64,000 nt of DNA from Knoellia sp. p5-6-4 (GTDB lineage: Bacteria > Actinomycetota > Actinomycetes > Actinomycetales > Dermatophilaceae). A program made the position numbers and the translations under genes. The stretch lies in the NCBI RefSeq assembly GCF_029222705.1, contig NZ_JARGZF010000002.1:248001-312000 (forward strand), in the 5' to 3' direction. This document shows, piece after piece, positions 24,344 through 33,961 of the stretch (within the stretch, counting starts at the first letter, position 1; the number at the start of each line of letters is the position of its first letter). The notes beneath the pieces are model-generated. The model searched no databases. It was not told the DNA's origin and was given only the letters and a program-made list of their open reading frames with translations.

Positions 24344-25500
24344 TGACCCGCGTGTTCCCGGCACCACTTGTTGAAGAGGTTGACGTTGGCCTGGTGCTCC
24401 GAGGTCGTCGTGGCGAACCGGGTCTCACCCGTGTCGGGGTTGACCGTCACGAAGAAGAGCCACGGGCCGTCGGCCGGGTTCGCGGCGGCGGCGATCGACG
24501 CCGCGCCGGGGCTGTTGATCGGTCCCGGCGGCAGGCCCTGGTGGCGGTAGGTGTTGTAGGGGCTCGTGCTCGCCCGGTCGGCGTCGGTGGTGCCCGCCCG
24601 ACCGCGCTTCTTGACCGCGTAGTGCACGGTCGAGTCCATCTGCAGGAAGCCCTTGGTCGGGCCGGACTTCTGCGCGAGCCGGTTCTCGATGACCCGCGCC
24701 ACCTTGGCGCGGTCGGCCTCGCCGTTGACCTCGCCCTCGACGATGGAGGCCACGACCATGGTGCGCTCCATGTCGTCCTCGGCCACGCCCGCCTTGGCGA
24801 GCTCGGCCACGGTCTTCTCGACCATGCTCTTGAGCTGCTCGGAGGCGGTCGACTTCGCGGGGTACTCGTACGTCGCCGGGAAGAGGTAGCCCTCGAGGTT
24901 TCCCTTCGCCGAGGCCGGGAGCCCGAGCGAGCCGGTGTCCTTGGCAGCCGCCTGGTACTCCTTGAGCGGGATGCCGGTGGACTTCGACAAAGTGGCCAGG
25001 ATCTCGGAGAGCCACAGGCCCTCGGGGATGGTCACCCGCGGGACGGTGCGGTTCTTGGGGTTCACGAGGATGGCCAGGGCATCCTTGGCCGTCATCTGCT
25101 TCTTGAGGGTGTAGGTGCCCGGCTGGATGGCGGCGGACCGGCTGTCAGCCGCGGCGGCGTCCAGGAAGGCCTTGCTCGACTTCACCACGTCGGCCTTCTC
25201 CAGCGACACGCCGATCGCGCGGCCGGTGTCCCCTTCGTTGACGGTGACCTGCACCTCCCCCGCCCCCGGCCCGGGGTAGTCGTTGCTGGCGGTGAGCTGG
25301 GTGACCAGCGGCCACAACGCCCGGTAGGCGCCGTAGACGGCTCCGCCGACCAGGACGACGGCCAGGAGCAGCACCAGGAACCGGCGGCGGCGCCGCACCG
25401 GACGGCGGCGGTGCTGCTGCCGCTGCCGACGCAGCTGGGGTGCCTCCTGCGGCGGATCCTCAGCACCGAAGATCGAGTGCTCGAGGTGCGGCTCGGTCAT
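24337..25500 (-). CDS. mltG: Endolytic peptidoglycan transglycosylase MltG
   Basis: Membrane enzyme thought to cut nascent glycan strands and set their length. The 387-residue product has a long cytoplasmic, Arg/Gln-rich start (residues 1-40, about 14 Arg), one membrane helix at about 41-63, a LysM-like region and the YceG catalytic domain. Glu255 in ASIVEGEVNGEAD is the expected catalytic acid. ATG 25500 overlaps the ruvX stop (ATGA). Confidence 0.96.
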   Translation of the reverse strand: MTEPHLEHSIFGAEDPPQEAPQLRRQRQQHRRRPVRRRRRFLVLLLAVVLVGGAVYGAYRALWPLVTQLTASNDYPGPGAGEVQVTVNEGDTGRAIGVSLEKADVVKSSKAFLDAAAADSRSAAIQPGTYTLKKQMTAKDALAILVNPKNRTVPRVTIPEGLWLSEILATLSKSTGIPLKEYQAAAKDTGSLGLPASAKGNLEGYLFPATYEYPAKSTASEQLKSMVEKTVAELAKAGVAEDDMERTMVVASIVEGEVNGEADRAKVARVIENRLAQKSGPTKGFLQMDSTVHYAVKKRGRAGTTDADRASTSPYNTYRHQGLPPGPINSPGAASIAAAANPADGPWLFFVTVNPDTGETRFATTTSEHQANVNLFNKWCREHAGQC

Positions 25501-26033
25501 CGACGCCTGTCCTTCGTCCGGGGCTTGCGCCCGTCTGGCCTCACCAGCTCGCCGGGCGGGCGCCCGGAGCTGCGTTCCGCATCGAGCGCCGCCTGGAGGA
25601 TCAGCACGGCGGCTGCCTGGTCGACCACCGAGCGCTGCCGCCGGCCGTCGACCCCGCTCTCGCGGAGCGAGCGGTGGGCATCGACCGTCGTGAGCCGCTC
25701 GTCGACGAGCCGCACCGGCACGGGTGCGACGCGCACCGCCAGCCGACGAGCATACTGCCGCGCCTCCGTCGCCGCGGGACCCTCGCCGCCCGCGAGTGTC
25801 CGCGGCAGCCCCACGACCACCTCGATGGCCTCCGCGTCGGCCACGAAGGCCGCCACCTCGGCGATGTCGGTCGCGACGTCAATCTCGCTGCCCGGCACGA
25901 CCGCATCGGACTGCCCACGCGCCACAGTGCGCACCGGGGTGGCCAGCAACCCCGAGGGATCGCTCGAGGCCAGCCCGACGCGGACCGAGCCGACGTCGAC
26001 ACCGACCCGCACGCCGGTCCGCGTCACCGTCAC
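25497..26033 (-). CDS. ruvX: YqgF/RuvX RNase H-like nuclease
   Basis: Putative Holliday-junction resolvase; in bacteria the family is also implicated in 16S rRNA 5'-end processing. The 178-residue product has GVDVGSVRVGLA at about 11-22 (first Asp of the RNase H-like core), VVGLPRTLAGGEG near 89-101 and LVDERLTTVDAHRSL near 122-136. GTG 26033 comes one base after the alaS stop. A much longer frame upstream overlaps alaS and is a shadow. Confidence 0.94.
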   Translation of the reverse strand: MTVTRTGVRVGVDVGSVRVGLASSDPSGLLATPVRTVARGQSDAVVPGSEIDVATDIAEVAAFVADAEAIEVVVGLPRTLAGGEGPAATEARQYARRLAVRVAPVPVRLVDERLTTVDAHRSLRESGVDGRRQRSVVDQAAAVLILQAALDAERSSGRPPGELVRPDGRKPRTKDRRR

Positions 26034-26034
26034 C

Positions 26035-28728
26035 TCACCCGGCGGCCGCGGCGATCTCGGCGTCGACGCGGCCGAGGGCCTCGCCGGTCCTGGCTGCGTC
26101 GGTCCCGCCGCCCTGGGCGAGGTCGTCCTTGCCCCCGCCGCCGCCACCCAGGGTCTGGGCAGCGACGCGCACCAGCGCACCGGCCTTGATGCCCCGCTCG
26201 CGTGCCGCGGCGTTCGTGGCCACGACGACGACCGGGCGGCCCTTGGCCACACCGGTGAGGGCCACGACGGAGGGCGCCTGCTCGCCGAGCCGGTGGCGCA
26301 GGTCGAGCGCCATGGTGCGCAGGTCGTCGGCGCCGGCGCCCTGGCCCGCGTCGTGCGTCAGCACGCGGATGCCGCGCACGTCGCGGGTGTAGTCGAGCAG
26401 CTTGCCGACCTGCGCCATGACCTGCTCCTGGCGCATCTTCTCGATCTCGCGCTCGGCGTCCTTGACCCGGGCCAGCAGCGAGGAGATGCGCTCCTTGAGC
26501 TCGCCCGGCTGCACCTTGACCATGTCGGTCAGCTCGGCCACCAGGGCCCGCTCCTTGGCCAGGAAGCGCAGCGCCTCCATGCCCACGAACGCCTCGAGGC
26601 GCCGCACGCCGGAGCCCACGGACGACTCGCCGGTGACCGTGAGCGCGCCGATCTGCGAGGAGTGCTGCACGTGGGTGCCACCGCAGAGCTCACGCGACCA
26701 CGGTCCGCCGATCTCGACGACGCGCACCTGCTCGTCGTAGGTCTCGCCGAAGAGCGCCAGGGCGCCCCACTCGCGGGCCTCGGGCAGGGTCATGAACTGG
26801 GCGGAGACCGGCAGGTCCTTGCGGACGGCGAGGTTGGCGACCTCCTCGATCTCGCTGCGGGTCTCGGGCGAGAGCGCCTGGCCCCACGCGAAGTCCAGGC
26901 GCAGGTAGCCGGGCTTGTTGTAGGAGCCGGACTGCAGCGCCGACGGGCCGAGCACCTGGCGCAGCGCGGCGTGCACGACGTGGGTGCCGGAGTGCGCCTG
27001 GCAGGCCGAGATGCGCCAATCCTGGTCGACCTCGGCGATCACCTCGGCTCCCGAGCGCACGGCCCCGTCGAGCACCTCGACGGTGTGGGCGATGAGGCCC
27101 TTGACCGGGCGCTGGACGTCGACGACCTTCAGCCGCGCGCCGTCGGCGGTGATGATGCCCTCGTCGGCGACCTGGCCGCCGGACTCGGCGTAGAACGGCG
27201 TGCGGTCGAGGACGACCTGGCCGCGCTGGCCGGGCTCGAGCTCCTCCACGAGCTCGCCGTCGCGCACGAGCCCGACGACGTACGCCTCGCTGGTGAGCTC
27301 GACGTAGGCGCGGAAGTCCGTCGCACCGGTCTCGCGCAGCTTCTTCCACACCTCGGTGTTGGCGTGGCCGGCCTTCTTGGCCTTCGCGTCGGCCTTGGCC
27401 CGGTCGCGCTGCTCCTGCATCAGCGAGCGGAAGCCCTCGCGGTCGACCTCCAGCCCCTGCTCGGCGGCCATCTCCAGGGTCAGGTCGATCGGGAAGCCGT
27501 AGGTGTCGTGCAGCGAGAACGCCTCGCTGCCCGCGAGCGTGGTGCCGCCCGCGGCCTTCGTCCTGGCCACCGCGGTGTCGAGGATGGTCGTGCCGGACGC
27601 CAGCGTGCGCCGGAAGGCCTCCTCCTCGGCATACGCGATCTGGGAGATCCGGCTGAAGCCGGTCTCGAGCTCGGGGTAGGAGTTCTTCATCCGCTCCATC
27701 GACACCGGCAGCAGGTGCGGCAGGCTGGGCTCGTCGAAGCCGAGCAGGCGCATGGAGCGCACCGCGCGGCGCAGCATCCGGCGCAGCACGTAGCCGCGGC
27801 CCTCGTTGCCCGGGGTGACGCCATCGCCGATGAGCATCAGCGACGAGCGGATGTGGTCGGCGACCACGCGCAGCCGCACGTCGTCGGGGTGGCTGTGCGC
27901 CGCGTCGTGGCCGGAGTTGGCGCCGTAGCGCTTGCCGGTCATCTCCGCGGCCTTCTCGAGCACCGGGTAGACCTCGTCGATCTCGTACATGTTGTCGACG
28001 CCCTGCAGGATCGAGGCGATCCGCTCCAGGCCCATGCCGGTGTCGATGTTCTTCTTCGGCAGGTCGCCGGCGATGTCGAAGTCGACCTTGGTGCGCACGT
28101 CGCCGAGCGAGGACTGCATGAAGACGAGGTTCCAGACCTCCATGAAGCGGTCCTCGTCGACCGCCGGGCCGCCGTCGAGGCCGTACTCGGGCCCGCGGTC
28201 GACGAAGATCTCGCTGCACGGGCCACCGGGGCCGGGGACGCCCATGTGCCAGTAGTTGTCGGCCAGCCCGCGGCGCACGACGCGCTCCTTGGGGATGCCG
28301 GTCAGCTGCACCCACAGGTCGGCGGCCTCGTCGTCCTCCTCGTAGACGGTGGCCCACAGCTTGTCGGGCTCGATGCCGTAGCCGCCCTCCCCCTGCGGGG
28401 TGGTGAGCAGCTCCCAGGCCATCTCGATGGCGCCGGCCTTGAAGTAGTCGCCGAACGAGAAGTTGCCGTTCATCTGGAAGAACGTGCCGTGCCGGCTGGT
28501 CTTGCCGACCTCCTCGATGTCCCCGGTGCGCACGCACTTCTGCACCGAGGTGGCCCGGTCCCACGGAGGCGACTGCTGGCCGAGGAAGTAGGGCTTGAAC
28601 GGCACCATGCCTGCGTTGACGAACAGCAGGTTGGGGTCGTCGTAGACGAGGGGGGCGGAGGGGACCACGGAGTGTCCCTTGCTCTCGAAGAAGGAGAGCC
28701 AGCGGCGCCTGATCTCGGCGGTTTCCAT
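26035..28728 (-). CDS. alaS: Alanyl-tRNA synthetase
   Basis: Class II synthetase for alanine. The 897-residue product has the aminoacylation domain (LLFVNAGMVPFKPYF near 33-47), the tRNA-binding middle, and the editing domain with HSGTHVVHAAL and CGGTHV zinc/catalytic motifs near 570 and 675. The C-Ala domain ends GGGGGGKDDLAQGGG. No T-box leader is seen upstream. ATG 28728 gives the standard METAEIRRRWLSFFE start. Confidence 0.98.
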   Translation of the reverse strand: METAEIRRRWLSFFESKGHSVVPSAPLVYDDPNLLFVNAGMVPFKPYFLGQQSPPWDRATSVQKCVRTGDIEEVGKTSRHGTFFQMNGNFSFGDYFKAGAIEMAWELLTTPQGEGGYGIEPDKLWATVYEEDDEAADLWVQLTGIPKERVVRRGLADNYWHMGVPGPGGPCSEIFVDRGPEYGLDGGPAVDEDRFMEVWNLVFMQSSLGDVRTKVDFDIAGDLPKKNIDTGMGLERIASILQGVDNMYEIDEVYPVLEKAAEMTGKRYGANSGHDAAHSHPDDVRLRVVADHIRSSLMLIGDGVTPGNEGRGYVLRRMLRRAVRSMRLLGFDEPSLPHLLPVSMERMKNSYPELETGFSRISQIAYAEEEAFRRTLASGTTILDTAVARTKAAGGTTLAGSEAFSLHDTYGFPIDLTLEMAAEQGLEVDREGFRSLMQEQRDRAKADAKAKKAGHANTEVWKKLRETGATDFRAYVELTSEAYVVGLVRDGELVEELEPGQRGQVVLDRTPFYAESGGQVADEGIITADGARLKVVDVQRPVKGLIAHTVEVLDGAVRSGAEVIAEVDQDWRISACQAHSGTHVVHAALRQVLGPSALQSGSYNKPGYLRLDFAWGQALSPETRSEIEEVANLAVRKDLPVSAQFMTLPEAREWGALALFGETYDEQVRVVEIGGPWSRELCGGTHVQHSSQIGALTVTGESSVGSGVRRLEAFVGMEALRFLAKERALVAELTDMVKVQPGELKERISSLLARVKDAEREIEKMRQEQVMAQVGKLLDYTRDVRGIRVLTHDAGQGAGADDLRTMALDLRHRLGEQAPSVVALTGVAKGRPVVVVATNAAARERGIKAGALVRVAAQTLGGGGGGKDDLAQGGGTDAARTGEALGRVDAEIAAAAG

Positions 28729-28838
28729 CAGGTGTCAGATCCTCAGTTGCATGCTCACGCGGGCATGACGATGGTACGTGCAGGGGACGTGGGTGGCGGC
28801 GGGGCGCAGCCGGGGCCGTCGGCGGGGGCGGCTGGCCC

Positions 28839-29156
28839 CTAGCGAGCTCGGGGGTCGAAGCGCCCGGTCGGGTCCTCGATCAGGCGGCGGGCGGTCTCTG
28901 CGTCGAGCCGGCGGGCGGTCGTGTCGGCACCGGCGTCCTCGGTGCCGGCGTCGATGCCGAGAGCGAGCCGCAGCTCCTCCTCGCGCTCCGACATGCCCTC
29001 GCGCACGGCGTCGGCGAGCTCGCGCAGGCCGTCGGCGAAGTCGGAGAGCCCGTGCGCGACCCCAGCCGGCGTGTAGGCCTCGGCGGCCTTGGTGACCTTG
29101 CGGACGGCGTAGACCCCGGCGGCGGCGCCGAGGGCGACCCAGAACAGGCGTGCCAT
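28839..29156 (-). CDS. Small membrane protein between alaS and the DUF948 gene (probably DUF6167)
   Basis: A 105-residue protein with one N-terminal hydrophobic helix (about 4-18, LFWVALGAAAGVYAV) and then an acidic amphipathic segment with LSDFADGLRELADAVREGMSEREEELR that may form a coiled coil. Members with this layout stand just upstream of alaS in many actinobacteria; I believe the family is DUF6167 but could not check. No function is known. It lies five bases after the DUF948 gene and 110 bases before alaS. Confidence 0.8.
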   Translation of the reverse strand: MARLFWVALGAAAGVYAVRKVTKAAEAYTPAGVAHGLSDFADGLRELADAVREGMSEREEELRLALGIDAGTEDAGADTTARRLDAETARRLIEDPTGRFDPRAR

Positions 29157-29161
29157 GGCGA

Positions 29162-29554
29162 TCAGCCCCTGCGCCGACGGCCGCGGGTGGCCCGGCCCGA
29201 GCGGGCCGAGCCGGACATGGCGGTGCGCACGCCGTAGGTGAACGCTGCGACCTTGACGACGGGCGAGCCCAAGGTGGCCGCGAAGAGCGCCGTCAGGGCG
29301 CTGGCGTTGGTCGTGATCGCCGAGACGTTGGTGGTGATCCCGTCCACCCGCGTGAGCTGCTCGTTGGTGAGGGAGACCGTGTCGGTCAGCTTGATCAGGG
29401 TGGGCTGGACGTTCTCGGTGGTGCTGCGCACGCTGAGGCGCGTCTCGTCGAGCACCTTGCCGGCCTTGCCGATCACGCTGCCGAGGCGGAACACGAGAAA
29501 CGCGAACGCCAGGGCCGCGATCATTCCGGCGATATCGCCCAAACTCACATCCAT
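29162..29554 (-). CDS. DUF948 membrane-anchored protein
   Basis: A 130-residue protein with an N-terminal membrane helix (about 7-27), a heptad-like polar helix (TRLSVRSTTENVQPTLIKLTD around 42-62, read in parts), and a very basic C-terminus ending RGRRRRG. The pattern fits DUF948, a general-stress-type family also seen in Bacillus YtxG. The gene pair with its downstream neighbour precedes alaS in actinobacteria. Confidence 0.82.
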   Translation of the reverse strand: MDVSLGDIAGMIAALAFAFLVFRLGSVIGKAGKVLDETRLSVRSTTENVQPTLIKLTDTVSLTNEQLTRVDGITTNVSAITTNASALTALFAATLGSPVVKVAAFTYGVRTAMSGSARSGRATRGRRRRG

Positions 29555-29587
29555 GGCGGCAACCCTACCGGTTGGCCGCGCACCTGC

Positions 29588-30985
29588 TCAGTCGCGGCCG
29601 AGGCGGGTCTTCAGCCACGCCCACCGTGCGGCGAGCCGCTCCTCGAACCCGCGGCCGGTGGGCCGGTAGTAGTCGGTCGCACCGTGCAGGTCGTCGGGCA
29701 GGTACTGCTGGCGCGCAACGGCATCCTGCGCGTCGTGGGGGTACTGGTAGCCCTTCCCGTGCCCGAGCCTGGCCGCACCGGCATACCCGCTGCCGCGCAG
29801 GTGCGCGGGCACCTGCCCGCCGCGCCCGGCCCGCACGTCGGCGATCGCCTCGTTGATGCCGAGGTATGCCGCGTTGCTCTTGGGTGCGAGCGCGTTGTGC
29901 ACCACCGCCTGGGCCAGGATGAGCCGGGCCTCGGGCATGCCGATCTGGGCGACCGCCTGCATGGCGGCCACCGAGGTCTGCAGGGCCGTCGGGTCGGCCA
30001 TGCCGACGTCCTCGCTCGCGGCGATGACGATGCGCCGGGCGATGAAGCGGGGGTCCTCCCCCGCCTCGAGCATCCTCGCCAGGTAGTGGAGGGAGGCGTC
30101 GACGTCGGAGCCGCGCATCGACTTGATGAGCGCCGACGCCACGTCGTAGTGCTGGTCGCCCGTCTTGTCGTAGCGCACCATGGCGTGGGCCACCGCCTGC
30201 TCCACGTGGGCGAGCGTGATCGGGACGGGACCCTCGTCCTGCGAACCGGCGGCGACGTCGTCGAGGGCCACCCCCGCCGCCGCCTCGAGCGAGGTCAGGG
30301 CCCGGCGGGCGTCGCCGCCGGCCACACGTACGAGGTGCGCGCGGGCCTCCTCGGCCAGGGTGAGCTCGCCGGCCAGGCCCCGCTCGTCGGTGACCGCCGA
30401 GTCGAGCACCTCGGCCACCTCCTGCTCGGACAGCGGCCCGAGGGTGATGAGCATGGAGCGGGACAGCAGCGGGGCGATGACGGAGAACGAGGGGTTCTCG
30501 GTGGTGGCCGCCACGAGGACGACCTGCCGGGTCTCCACGCCCGGGAGGAGGGCGTCCTGCTGGGCCTTGGTGAACCGGTGGATCTCGTCGAGGAACAGCA
30601 CGGTCTGGCGGTCGTACAGGTCGCGCTCGCGCGCGGCCTGGTCCATCACCGCCCGCACGTCCTTGACCCCGGCGGTCACCGCGCTCAGCTCCACGAACCG
30701 GCGGTCCGCCGCCGTCGCCACGAGGTGGGCCAGCGTCGTCTTGCCGGTGCCCGGCGGGCCCCAGATGATCGCCGAGAGCGGCCCGGCCGCACCGCCGGAG
30801 CCCTCGATGAGCCGCCGCAACGGGCTGCCCGGCCGCAGCACGTCGGCCTGGCCTCGCACCTCCTCCAGCGAGCGTGGACGCATCCGCACCGCCAGCGGCG
30901 GCAGCGACGCGTCGGAGCCTGCACCACCGTCGCGGCGCTGCGCCGTCGACGAGGCGAAGAGGTCGTCACCTGCCTCGATACCCAC
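29588..30985 (-). CDS. rarA: Replication-associated recombination protein RarA (MgsA)
   Basis: AAA+ ATPase of the clamp-loader group that acts at stalled replication forks. The 465-residue product has [14 protein letters not shown] near residue 35, Walker [14 protein letters not shown] near 75-87, Walker [10 protein letters not shown] near 130, and the tetramerisation/MgsA C-terminal domain with [20 protein letters not shown] 30985 is the first start before the conserved DDLF-type N-terminus. It faces the MMPL gene across 19 bp and may be leaderless, with a TAGCCT box seven bases upstream. Confidence 0.95.
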   Translation of the reverse strand: MGIEAGDDLFASSTAQRRDGGAGSDASLPPLAVRMRPRSLEEVRGQADVLRPGSPLRRLIEGSGGAAGPLSAIIWGPPGTGKTTLAHLVATAADRRFVELSAVTAGVKDVRAVMDQAARERDLYDRQTVLFLDEIHRFTKAQQDALLPGVETRQVVLVAATTENPSFSVIAPLLSRSMLITLGPLSEQEVAEVLDSAVTDERGLAGELTLAEEARAHLVRVAGGDARRALTSLEAAAGVALDDVAAGSQDEGPVPITLAHVEQAVAHAMVRYDKTGDQHYDVASALIKSMRGSDVDASLHYLARMLEAGEDPRFIARRIVIAASEDVGMADPTALQTSVAAMQAVAQIGMPEARLILAQAVVHNALAPKSNAAYLGINEAIADVRAGRGGQVPAHLRGSGYAGAARLGHGKGYQYPHDAQDAVARQQYLPDDLHGATDYYRPTGRGFEERLAARWAWLKTRLGRD

Positions 30986-30992
30986 GGGTGGC

Positions 30993-30998
30993 AGGCTA
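30993..30998 (-). promoter_or_regulatory. Candidate -10 box for a leaderless rarA transcript
   Basis: TAGCCT on the minus strand, followed by seven bases and then the GTG start of rarA; this is the spacing of leaderless actinobacterial mRNAs. No Shine-Dalgarno is visible. The box overlaps the upstream sequence of the divergent MMPL gene. Confidence 0.45.
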
Positions 30999-31004
30999 TC
31001 TCTC

Positions 31005-33212
31005 GTGACCGACCTGCACCCCGACCGCCGCAACTCGGCGCTCTCCCACCTCGGCGCGTCGATGGCCCGTCACCCGCGGGTCGTGGTGACCGTCTGGCTG
31101 CTCGCCGTGGTGGCGGCCTTCGGCAGCGCCCTCGGGGTCTTCACCGACCAGTCGCTGTTCGACCGGCTCGAGTCGGGCGAGCCGGTCGTCCGCGGCGAGA
31201 ACCTCACCGGTCGCGACCTGCTCACGGAGGCCGGGGAGGCGGCGACCGACCGGTACATGCTCCAGGTCTCGGGCGTCGACGCGGACTCCCCCGAGGTCGC
31301 GCGGACGGCGGTGGCGACCGCACGGACGGTCTCGGAGATCGAGGGCGTCGAGAGCGTGGGCATGCCCTACGTGGTCCCCGAGGGCCTGCAGAGCCCGCAG
31401 GCCAAGGCCTTCCTCAAGGACGAGGACCCCGGCTCGGACGGGTTCCTCACGGTCGTGTCCCTCGACCCCGACCTCAGCGGCACCGAGGGCGAGCAGGTGC
31501 GGGCGCAGGTCGACCGCGAGCTCGACGCCATGGTGGAGGCCCTGCCGGGCGCGTCGGGCCAGACCGGCGGCCTCACCGAGCTGATCGACGACATCACGCA
31601 CCAGGTGGAGCAGGACCTGCGCACCGGGGAGGGCGTCGCCCTGCCGGTCAGCTTCCTGCTCATGGTCGTCGTCTTCGGCGGCTTCGTGTCGGCGGGCATG
31701 CCGGTCCTGGGCGCGGTCGCGGCGATCGGCGGGGCGCTGGCCTCGCTGCTGGGCTTCTCCTACCTCATCGACCTCGACGCCACCGTCGTCAACGTGGTCA
31801 CCGTCCTCGGGCTGGGCCTGTGCATCGACTACGGCCTGCTCACCGTCAGCCGGTTCCGCGAGGAGCTGCGGGCCCGGGCCAGGGGCATGCCGGCCAGGGA
31901 CATCCCCCAGCAGATGGTGTTCGACGCGACGGCCCGCACCGTCGACGCGGCCGGCCGCACCGTCATCTTCTCCGGGCTGACCGTCGCCATCTCCCTGGGC
32001 GGACTGCTCGTCTTCGAGGCGCCGATCATGCGGGCCATCGGCTCGGCCGCCCTGTCCGTCGTGCTGGTGGCCATCCTGGTGGCCATCACCCTCATCCCTG
32101 CCCTCGCGGCCCTGGGAGCGCGCAGGCTGCTGAGGAAGGGCACCGAGGAGGCGCCGGAGCACGGGGTGTTCTCCCGGCTGGCCATCTGGGTGCACGACCG
32201 GCCCATCCCCATCATCGCCGGGGTGCTGGGGCTGCTGGTGTTCCTCGCCCTGCCGGCCCTCGACATGCGGCTGACCTCCTCGGGTGCCGAGCTGCTCCCC
32301 CGCGACGCGGCCCAGCGGGTCTTCTTCGAGGACCTCGCCGAGCACTACCCGACCCTCAACGGACCCGACCTGCGGGTGGTCGCGCAGGCCACGCCCGAGC
32401 AGGCGGCCGAGTACGCCCGTGACCTCCCCACCCTCGACGGGCAGGAGGTCACGGCCACACCGCAGCGGGTCAACGACCAGCTGAGCACCATCGGCATCGA
32501 CGTCCCCGGCGGCCCCCTCGACGACGGCGCCCGCGAGATGGTCCGGGCCCTCCAGGCGGACCGGCCCGACTTCCCGACCTACGTCGTCGGCCAGGCCTCG
32601 GCACTGCAGGACTTCACGGACTCGATGTTCGACCGGGCCGTCATCGCCTTCGCCCTGGTGGCGATCGCGACGCTCGTGCTGCTGTTCCTCATGACCGGGT
32701 CGGTCGTCATCCCGGTCAAGGCCCTGCTCATCAACGTCGTCTCGCTCGGCGCGAGCCTCGGGGTGCTCGTGTGGGTTTTCCAGCAGGGGCACCTCGAGGG
32801 CCTGCTGCGGTTCGACTCGGTGGGAGCGCTCGAGTCGATGATCCCCCTGCTGATCCTCGCGTTCGGCTTCGGCCTGTCGATGGACTACGAGGTGTTCCTG
32901 CTCTCGCGCATCGTCGAGCTGCACGAGCAGGGCTACAGCAACGACGACGCCGTCGTGATGGGTCTGCAGCGATCGGGCCGCATCATCACCTCGGCGGCGC
33001 TGCTGGTGGTCATCGTGTTCTCCGGCTTCGTGGCCGGCCAGCTGCTGGTGATCAAGCAGACGGGCGTCGGCCTCGCGGTCGCCGTGCTCATCGACGCCAC
33101 CTTGGTCCGCATGCTCCTGGTGCCGGCGACCATGGCGGTCCTCGGTGACTGGAACTGGTGGGCGCCGGCCCGGCTGCGGCGGCTGCACGCGCGGTTCGGG
33201 ATCACCGAGTGA
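31005..33212 (+). CDS. MMPL/RND family membrane transporter
   Basis: A 735-residue protein with two repeated halves, each of one helix, an extracellular loop and five more helices, the MmpL/RND topology. The helix-4 signatures are [21 protein letters not shown] near residue 263-283 and [19 protein letters not shown] near 624-642; their Asp-Tyr pairs are the proton-relay residues. Substrate cannot be told. In actinobacteria such proteins export lipids or drugs. GTG 31005 gives the expected short N-terminus before the first helix. Its stop overlaps the next gene (GTGA). Confidence 0.9.
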   Translation: MTDLHPDRRNSALSHLGASMARHPRVVVTVWLLAVVAAFGSALGVFTDQSLFDRLESGEPVVRGENLTGRDLLTEAGEAATDRYMLQVSGVDADSPEVARTAVATARTVSEIEGVESVGMPYVVPEGLQSPQAKAFLKDEDPGSDGFLTVVSLDPDLSGTEGEQVRAQVDRELDAMVEALPGASGQTGGLTELIDDITHQVEQDLRTGEGVALPVSFLLMVVVFGGFVSAGMPVLGAVAAIGGALASLLGFSYLIDLDATVVNVVTVLGLGLCIDYGLLTVSRFREELRARARGMPARDIPQQMVFDATARTVDAAGRTVIFSGLTVAISLGGLLVFEAPIMRAIGSAALSVVLVAILVAITLIPALAALGARRLLRKGTEEAPEHGVFSRLAIWVHDRPIPIIAGVLGLLVFLALPALDMRLTSSGAELLPRDAAQRVFFEDLAEHYPTLNGPDLRVVAQATPEQAAEYARDLPTLDGQEVTATPQRVNDQLSTIGIDVPGGPLDDGAREMVRALQADRPDFPTYVVGQASALQDFTDSMFDRAVIAFALVAIATLVLLFLMTGSVVIPVKALLINVVSLGASLGVLVWVFQQGHLEGLLRFDSVGALESMIPLLILAFGFGLSMDYEVFLLSRIVELHEQGYSNDDAVVMGLQRSGRIITSAALLVVIVFSGFVAGQLLVIKQTGVGLAVAVLIDATLVRMLLVPATMAVLGDWNWWAPARLRRLHARFGITE

Positions 33213-33961
33213 CCCTGCGCGAGCTGGTCACCCACGCCGAGCTGCTCGACGCGTCCGGCGGCAGCCCCTTCATCCGTTACGACATCCCGGCACCGCTGGA
33301 GCACCCGGCCTGGGCGCTCGGCGCGGCCGTGGCGCTGCCGCGCCAGACGCACACCCGCCGGCTCGGGCTGCTCGTGATGGGGCCACCGGGCGACGCAGGC
33401 CGGCTCGTCGCCGCCATGGCGGCGCAGGCACTGCACCCGGGCGACCTCTCGGGGGTCACGGTGCAGCGCGGTTCGCTGCCCGCCGTCGCCCCGCACCTGC
33501 CGATCGGCGACGGCGACGAGTGGGAGTGGATGTATGCCGTGGCGTGGCCACCGCACGTGCCCGGCGAGGACCGCCTCGTCCCCCTCTCGGAGGAGGACCT
33601 CCCCGACATCGCGGCCCTCCTCGACAAGGCAAACCCACGCACCGACGCCCGACCCTTCGACTACCCCGGCCAGCACTGGCTCGGGGCGCGGGACGACGAG
33701 GGCCGGCTCGTGGCCTGCGGCGTGCGCGAGACGAACGTGGCCGGCCACCCCCTGCTGGCCGGCATCACCGTGCACCCCTCGACGCGAGGCACCGGCCTGG
33801 GCCTCGCGGTGACGGCGGCCCTGACCCGGGCAGCGATCGCCGACAGCGGCGTGTGCACCCTGGGCATGTACTCCGACAACGACGTGGCCCGACGGGTCTA
33901 CCACGGCCTCGGCTTCACCGGCGACCACCTCTGGTCCAGCCGCCGACTGGCCACTCGCTGA
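33209..33961 (+). CDS. GNAT family N-acetyltransferase
   Basis: A 250-residue protein. The C-terminal half (from about 130) is a GNAT domain: ITVHPSTRGTGLG near 189-201 is the acetyl-CoA motif A (RxxGxG), and VARRVYHGLGF near 227-237 is motif B. The N-terminal half has no recognised fold. GTG 33209 overlaps the transporter stop by four bases, so both are probably one transcription unit. The last 47 bases overlap the 3' end of the convergent methyltransferase gene. Substrate unknown. Confidence 0.87.
   Translation: MTLRELVTHAELLDASGGSPFIRYDIPAPLEHPAWALGAAVALPRQTHTRRLGLLVMGPPGDAGRLVAAMAAQALHPGDLSGVTVQRGSLPAVAPHLPIGDGDEWEWMYAVAWPPHVPGEDRLVPLSEEDLPDIAALLDKANPRTDARPFDYPGQHWLGARDDEGRLVACGVRETNVAGHPLLAGITVHPSTRGTGLGLAVTAALTRAAIADSGVCTLGMYSDNDVARRVYHGLGFTGDHLWSSRRLATR

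Noticed and set aside
24344-24367. Upstream start of aroE
   Set aside because: It would overlap mltG by 31 bases and adds residues before the conserved start; GTG 24343 or TTG 24340 fits the overlap habit of this genome.
24280-28842. A 1520-codon plus-strand frame over aroE-mltG-ruvX-alaS
   Set aside because: It crosses four well-supported minus-strand genes and shows only the composition of a shadow frame.
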